A DNA stretch of 7,380 bases from Actinomycetota bacterium. GTDB taxonomy: Bacteria; Actinomycetota; Thermoleophilia; Gaiellales; Gaiellaceae. Within the stretch, counting starts at the first letter, position 1. Each line of letters opens with the position of its first letter. The stretch spans positions 1 through 7,380 of the forward strand of contig JACDAS010000147.1 in the NCBI GenBank assembly GCA_013695295.1. Direction: 5' to 3'. A program made the position numbers and the translations under genes. Positions 5,051-7,380 of this stretch are shown here, piece by piece. The notes beneath the pieces were generated by a model. That model searched no databases and was not told the origin of the DNA. It worked only from the letters and a program-made list of their open reading frames with translations.

Positions 5051-6184
5051 GTGGCCGGGTCATTCGCCGCCGTTGTGGAGAGCTTCTTCCGGCCCGCGAT
5101 CGCAGACCTCGTCCCCTACGAGCCCGGCAAGCCGGTCGACGAGGTGCAGCGGGAGCTCGGACTCGACCGCGTCGTCAAGCTCGCCTCGAACGAGGGCCCG
5201 CTCGGGCCATTCCCAGAGGCGCTCGAGGCACTCGAGCGCCTGGCCCCCGACCTGAACCGCTACCCGGACGGGGGTAGCTACCGGCTCCGGGCGGCTCTGG
5301 CGGAGCGGCACGGGGTCCGGTTCGAGGAGGTGGCTGTCGGAGCCGGGGCCGACGGGGTTCTCGACTGCCTGTGCCAGGCGACGCTCGATCCCGGTGACGA
5401 GGTCGTCTGCGGCTGGCCGTCCTTCCCGAGCTACGTGATCGACGCCCTCAAACTCGGCGCGACCCCGCTGCGGGTGCCGCTCGTCGACCACCGCTACGAC
5501 CTCGAGGCGATGCTCGAGCGCGTGGGCCCCCGCACCAAGCTGGTGTTCGTCTGCAACCCGAACAACCCGACGGGGACGATGAACACCCGCGACGAGCTCG
5601 ACGCCTACTTCGAGCGCGTGCCCGAGCACGTGCTGACGGTGATCGACCAGGCGTACTTCGAGTACGTGGACGACCCGGGCTACCCGGACGCGGTCGAGGA
5701 GTACCTGAAGCGGGGTCGGCGCGTGGTCGTGCTTCGCACCTTCTCGAAGATTTTCGGGCTCGCCGGGCTGCGCGTCGGCTACGGCCTCGCCCCGGAGCCC
5801 GTCGTCACCGCCGTCGGCAAGGTCCGGCGGGCGTTCGACGTCGGCTCGCAGGCCCAGGCGGCGGCGCTCGCCAGCCTGCAGTCCTCGGGGGAGCTGGAGC
5901 GGCGCCGCGAGGTGAACACGCGCTCCCGGGCCGAGCTGGAGTCGATCCTCAGCGGGCACGGGCTCGAGCCCGCCGGCCCCGCGGTCGCGAACTTCCTCTA
6001 CGCAGAGGCGGGGAGCGACGCGCGGCCACTGTTCGAGCGCCTGCTCCGCGAAGGGGTGATCGTGCGGCCGTTGCACGCCTTCGGTGCGCCCGGAGCGATC
6101 CGCGTCACGGTCGGTACACCCGAGGAGCAGCGGCTGCTTGCGCGGGCGCTCCGGCGTCTCCAGGCCGGCGTCCACGCCGCCTGA
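5051..6184 (+). CDS. hisC: Histidinol-phosphate aminotransferase-type PLP enzyme
   Basis: HisC enzymes use pyridoxal phosphate to exchange an amino group between glutamate and imidazole-acetol phosphate in histidine synthesis. Close relatives act on aromatic amino acids. The protein is 377 aa, within the usual range. Visible marks are KLASNEGPLGP near residue 45, the RYPDGG substrate loop, NPNNPTG at 169-175, IDQAYFEY at 198-205 with the PLP-pyridine Asp199 and Tyr202, and the Schiff-base lysine Lys233 in TFSKIFGLAGLRVGY. A carboxylate-binding arginine is expected in AIRVTVGT near the end. DQAY replaces the more usual DEAY. GTG 5051 is the only start that keeps the full N-terminus, and a -10 sits just upstream. 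No other his genes are in the window, so an aromatic or phenylalanine aminotransferase role is possible. An MFS gene starts 11 nt after the stop. Fold and class are certain; substrate is likely but unproven. Confidence 0.88.
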   Translation: MAGSFAAVVESFFRPAIADLVPYEPGKPVDEVQRELGLDRVVKLASNEGPLGPFPEALEALERLAPDLNRYPDGGSYRLRAALAERHGVRFEEVAVGAGADGVLDCLCQATLDPGDEVVCGWPSFPSYVIDALKLGATPLRVPLVDHRYDLEAMLERVGPRTKLVFVCNPNNPTGTMNTRDELDAYFERVPEHVLTVIDQAYFEYVDDPGYPDAVEEYLKRGRRVVVLRTFSKIFGLAGLRVGYGLAPEPVVTAVGKVRRAFDVGSQAQAAALASLQSSGELERRREVNTRSRAELESILSGHGLEPAGPAVANFLYAEAGSDARPLFERLLREGVIVRPLHAFGAPGAIRVTVGTPEEQRLLARALRRLQAGVHAA

Positions 6185-6195
6185 GTACGCGCTGG

Positions 6196-7380
6196 ATGGC
6201 GACGCGCCCGTTCAGCCGGCACACAACGCTCCTTCGCAGCGCCCCGAGCTTCCGGCTCCTCTTCCTCGCGACCCTCGGGTCGGGGCTCGGGACCTGGCTC
6301 GCCGTGATCGCACTGACGGTGGACATCTTCGACCGGACCGGGTCCGGCGGCTGGGTCAGCGCGCTTCTGATCGCGAGCTTCCTGCCCTCGGTCGGCATCG
6401 GCCTGCTGCTCGGACCGCTTCTCGACCGCCTCTCCCGCCAGCGGCTGATGATCGGCGCCGACCTCGTCCGCGCCGTCGTCTTCTGCGTCTTGCCCTTCCT
6501 CGACAGCGCCCACGGGATCGTCGCGCTCGCCGCGGTCGCGGGGCTCGCGTCCGGGTTCTTCACGCCCGCGGTCTACGCCGGGCTCCCGAACCTCGTCCCC
6601 GACGAGTCGCTCTCGGGGGCGAACGCGCTCTTCCGGTCGGTCGAGTACCTCGCGAGCGCGATCGGCCCCGTGCTCGGCGGCGTTCTCGTCGCCGTGGCCA
6701 GTCCCGACGTCGCCTACTGGCTGAATGCGGCGACGTTCGTGGTCTCGGCGGTGCTGATCGCCCGGATCCCGCAGCGGCTACTCCAGAGCGAGGTCGCAAC
6801 GAGCCGCGGGCACTGGCACGACCTCGCGGATGGCTTCTCGGTCGTACTCCGCTCGCGGGCGCTCCTGATCGTGCTCGTCGCCTGGAGTCTCGCGGTGGTG
6901 GGAAACGCGGGCGTGAACGTCGCCGAGGTCGTGCTCGCGAAGGTGACCTTCAGCGCGGGGAACGTCGGGTTCGGCCTGCTCGCCGCCGGCTCAGGCGTGG
7001 GGCTCGTCGTCGGGAGCCTCGGCGCCGGCGGGCTCCTCGACCGCCGGGGCGTCGTCCCGATCTACGCGGGCGGGCTCGCGCTGATGGGGCTCGGGGTCGG
7101 CGCGGCCGCGATCTCGCCGAACGTCTGGGTCGCGATCGTCTGCGTCGTCGTCTCGGGGCTCGGGAACGGCGTCGCCGTCGTCTGCAACTCGCTGCTCGTG
7201 CAACGCGGGGCTCCCGACCGGCTGCGGGGACGGGCATTCACGGTGATCATGAGCACGAACTTCGCCGTGCTCGGACTCGCGATGGTCGCGGCCGGCCGGC
7301 TCACGGACACCGTGGGCGCGCGGTGGGTCTGGGGCGGCTCGGCGGTCGCTGCGGGCCTCGCGGCCGTCGCCGCCCTGGTG
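6196..7380 (+). CDS. MFS exporter (MFS_3/EntS-like), truncated by window end
   Basis: This frame is open from ATG 6196 to the window end, giving 395 codons with no stop. It encodes a polytopic inner-membrane transporter of the major facilitator superfamily, proton-driven and probably an exporter. Most of the expected 12 helices are visible as Leu/Val/Ala/Gly-rich spans. Motif A follows the second helix as GPLLDRLSRQR at 73-83 and recurs in the second half as GGLLDRRG at 278-285. A central hydrophilic loop (around RLLQSEVATSRGHWHDLADGF) separates the halves. The N-terminus (LLRSAPSFRLLFLATLGSGLGTWLAVIAL) and YWLNAATFVVSA are typical of the MFS_3 branch that includes enterobactin and drug exporters. 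The start is 11 nt after the hisC stop without a good Shine-Dalgarno, so co-transcription is likely. Probably fewer than 50 residues are missing. The substrate cannot be inferred. Confidence 0.9.
   Translation, partial: MATRPFSRHTTLLRSAPSFRLLFLATLGSGLGTWLAVIALTVDIFDRTGSGGWVSALLIASFLPSVGIGLLLGPLLDRLSRQRLMIGADLVRAVVFCVLPFLDSAHGIVALAAVAGLASGFFTPAVYAGLPNLVPDESLSGANALFRSVEYLASAIGPVLGGVLVAVASPDVAYWLNAATFVVSAVLIARIPQRLLQSEVATSRGHWHDLADGFSVVLRSRALLIVLVAWSLAVVGNAGVNVAEVVLAKVTFSAGNVGFGLLAAGSGVGLVVGSLGAGGLLDRRGVVPIYAGGLALMGLGVGAAAISPNVWVAIVCVVVSGLGNGVAVVCNSLLVQRGAPDRLRGRAFTVIMSTNFAVLGLAMVAAGRLTDTVGARWVWGGSAVAAGLAAVAALV

Noticed and set aside
3988..5277. Long plus-strand frame antisense to the LON-domain gene and running into hisC
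   Set aside because: It has no family features, is Arg/Leu/Gly-rich in the manner of shadow frames in GC-rich DNA, and conflicts with two clear genes.
5060..6175. Full-length minus-strand frame opposite hisC
   Set aside because: It mirrors hisC codons and has no recognisable domain; a GC-rich shadow.
6560..7310. Several overlapping minus-strand frames opposite the MFS gene
   Set aside because: Arg/Pro/Ser-rich shadows; the plus strand encodes a clear 395-codon transporter with MFS motifs.

Overview
The window is uniformly very GC-rich. Codons mostly end in G or C, genes are tightly packed, starts are often GTG, and all stops are TGA or TAG. The FtsZ core matches actinobacterial FtsZ most closely (TAGEGGGTG signature, PGLIN-xDFADV T7 loop). 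Together with ParA next to FtsZ, this suggests a deep-branching actinobacterium, perhaps class Thermoleophilia. The taxon is an inference from sequence style, not a search result.

Layout. (1) 1-2192, plus strand: a soj-type parA and a full-length ftsZ, overlapping by 29 nt, with a strong ribosome binding site for ftsZ inside the end of parA. No parB is visible. The FtsZ has an unusual N-terminal extension of about 110 residues. It begins with a basic, amphipathic peptide resembling the ParA-stimulating N-terminus of ParB proteins, followed by a Pro/acid-rich disordered stretch. The usual C-terminal linker is shortened to about 16 residues before a recognisable C-terminal peptide. (2) 2193-2306: a short gap with a possible 26-residue hydrophobic ORF and a likely leaderless promoter. 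(3) 2307-4393, plus strand: a gamma-glutamyltranspeptidase-like Ntn hydrolase without a signal peptide and with several substrate-site residues replaced, overlapping a GNAT acetyltransferase by 4 nt. (4) 4369-4998, minus strand: a stand-alone LON substrate-binding domain protein, whose 3' end overlaps that of the GNAT gene by 25 nt. (5) 5051-7380, plus strand: a HisC-type aminotransferase, then an MFS exporter running off the window end. hisC and the LON gene diverge from a 52-nt spacer.

How the genes may work together. parA and ftsZ look like one co-translated unit linking a DNA-binding ATPase to the division ring. The most interesting reading is that this FtsZ carries its own ParA-contact peptide, so ParA could position FtsZ directly rather than through ParB, MinC or MipZ. 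The GGT-like and GNAT genes look co-translated and may act on the same peptide or amine metabolites, but the substrate is unknown. HisC and the MFS exporter are probably co-transcribed, with no clear functional link. I saw no RNA genes, CRISPR array, insertion sequence or phage gene.
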